Shown one piece after another: positions 13,752-14,638 of a stretch of DNA of 14,638 nucleotides. The notes beneath the pieces are model-generated. The model made no database searches and was not told the origin of the DNA. It saw nothing but the letters and a program-made list of their open reading frames with translations. The translations under genes and the position numbers were made by a program. Origin of the DNA: an uncultured Alphaproteobacteria bacterium (GTDB taxonomy: Bacteria; Pseudomonadota; Alphaproteobacteria; Caulobacterales; Caulobacteraceae); NCBI GenBank assembly GCA_903933475.1, contig CAIZKE010000259.1:1-14638 (forward strand), written 5' to 3'. Each line of letters begins with the position of its first letter. The first letter of the stretch is position 1.

Positions 13752-14384
13752 TCAGGGGATACCGAGGGTCTTGTGAGTCTGGACGCTTAAACGCCAGCGC
13801 GGGTGCGAAAGGCAATAGTCGATCGCCGCCTGGGTGTTCCCGGCCAGGCCGGGACTGTCCATGGGTTGGAGCAGGAAGCGCTCGAAGTCCCAGGCCTCGA
13901 AGGCGGCCGGATCGACGCCGGGCTGGGGAAAGACCAGCTTCAGCTCCTGTCCCGCCCTCTGCACCACCGGGACCTGGGCCTTGGGGCTGACGCAGATCCA
14001 ATCGATCCCGGGCGGGCAGGGCAGGGTGCCGTTGGTCTCCAGGGCGATGCTGAAGCCCCGGGCGTGCAGGGCGTCCACCAGGGCCGGGTCGACCTGCAGC
14101 AGGGGCTCGCCCCCGGTCAGCACCACCAGCCGGTCTTCTGCGCCGCCCCGCCAGGTGGCTTGGATGGCATCGGCCAGGACGTCTGCGGTGGCGAAGCGAC
14201 CCCCGCCGGGCCCATCCATCCCGACGAAGTCCGTGTCGCAGAAGTTGCAGGCCGCCGTCGCCCGGTCTTCCTCGCGGCCCGACCAGAGGTTGCAGCCGGC
14301 GAAGCGACAGAAGACCGCCGCCCTTCCGGCCTGGCCGCCCTCGCCCTGGAGGGTCAGGAAGATCTCCTTGACGGCGTAGCTCAT
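13752..14384 (-). CDS. queE: 7-carboxy-7-deazaguanine synthase (radical SAM)
   Basis: QueE is a radical SAM enzyme that contracts the ring of 6-carboxytetrahydropterin to 7-carboxy-7-deazaguanine, the substrate of QueC. The 210-residue protein has the variant cluster motif C-x14-C-x2-C (Cys31, Cys46, Cys49) with an extra Cys26, as described for the Burkholderia multivorans enzyme, instead of the usual C-x3-C-x2-C. The LTLQGEGGQAGRAAVFCRF opening (11-28), the TGGEPLLQ SAM-binding strand and the ETNGT motif are intact. The start is the ATG at 14384, which overlaps the queC stop by four bases (ATGA) and gives the conserved MSYAVKEIFLTLQGEG opening; the 11 codons open before it belong to queC sequence. 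The same transcript continues into queD. Confidence 0.95.
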   Translation of the reverse strand: MSYAVKEIFLTLQGEGGQAGRAAVFCRFAGCNLWSGREEDRATAACNFCDTDFVGMDGPGGGRFATADVLADAIQATWRGGAEDRLVVLTGGEPLLQVDPALVDALHARGFSIALETNGTLPCPPGIDWICVSPKAQVPVVQRAGQELKLVFPQPGVDPAAFEAWDFERFLLQPMDSPGLAGNTQAAIDYCLSHPRWRLSVQTHKTLGIP

Positions 14385-14638
14385 GACGCCAGGGCGGGGC
14401 GACCCGCCGCCTCCCACTCCCGCCAGCCGCGGGCCCGGAGTTCGCAGGCCGGGCAGGCCCCGCAGCCGTGGCCCCAGGCGTGGCGGACCCCGCGTTCGCC
14501 CGCATAGCAGGTGTGGGTATCCTCCAGGACGATATCCACAAGGGCCTGTCCGCCCAGGCCGAGGGTCAGGGCCCAGGTCTGGGCCTTGGTCAGGCGCATG
14601 AGCGGGGTGTCGATGACGAAGGCCTGGTCCATCCCCAG
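14381..14638 (-). CDS. queC: 7-cyano-7-deazaguanine synthase, C-terminal part (continues past the right edge)
   Basis: QueC uses ATP and ammonia to turn 7-carboxy-7-deazaguanine into preQ0. Only the last 85 codons are inside the window; the N-terminal PP-loop ATPase domain lies beyond base 14638. The visible part shows the family's TPLMRLTKAQTW helix and the zinc-binding tail C-x14-C-x2-C-x2-C: the Cys of THTCYAG, then the three cysteines of GHGCGACPACELRARGW. The stop overlaps the queE ATG (ATGA). As the upstream gene it presumably holds, or lies closer to, the promoter of queC-queE-queD. Confidence 0.95.
   Translation of the reverse strand: MGMDQAFVIDTPLMRLTKAQTWALTLGLGGQALVDIVLEDTHTCYAGERGVRHAWGHGCGACPACELRARGWREWEAAGRPALAS

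Overview
The window looks like chromosomal DNA of a high-GC alphaproteobacterium, most likely of the Caulobacterales (Caulobacter/Phenylobacterium/Brevundimonas type). This rests on the protein flavour of UvrC, PgsA, AroC and QueE, on tightly packed short operons with 1-4 base stop/start overlaps, and on interspersed GACCCCCTC...GGCTTCGCC...GCTCCCC hairpin repeats of a kind I recall from these genomes. No database search was possible; assignments come from motifs and family knowledge.

Layout. 1-2435 (+): the 3' part of uvrC (nucleotide excision repair; its start lies left of the window), coupled to pgsA (phosphatidylglycerophosphate synthase). 2450-4212: an Lrp/AsnC regulator (-) divergent from an FAD-dependent L-2-hydroxyglutarate-oxidase-like enzyme (+). 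4209-6888 (-): a coupled operon pdxH > APH-like/P-loop two-domain kinase > exported thioredoxin-fold protein. 6960-8736 (+): a dienelactone-hydrolase-family protein followed by aroC (chorismate synthase). 8765-12315: a metal-homeostasis locus (below). 12402-13127 (+): an Fe/Mn superoxide dismutase carrying an export signal. 13128-13354: a repeat cluster without genes. 13355-14638 (-): queD, queE and the 3' part of queC, the preQ0/queuosine precursor operon, which enters from the right edge.

The most interesting part is 8765-12315. Two AT-rich palindromes, strikingly out of place in GC-rich DNA, match the Zur (zinc uptake regulator) operator. One (11855-11873) lies between a divergent COG0523 GTPase of the ZigA type and a MerC-domain membrane protein. 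The other (10198-10214) overlaps a good -10/-35 promoter in front of a 71-residue protein of unknown family and an iron-dependent alcohol dehydrogenase. A 138-residue winged-helix-like protein is translationally coupled behind zigA. I infer a zinc-starvation regulon: a zinc-chaperone GTPase, a thiol-bearing membrane protein, and an iron enzyme that could stand in for a zinc alcohol dehydrogenase. The neighbouring exported Mn-type SOD could likewise spare a Cu/Zn SOD, although no Zur box precedes it directly.

No rRNA, tRNA, CRISPR array, transposase or integrase was seen. No gene-free stretch exceeds 300 bases; the longest is the 227-base repeat region between sod and queD.
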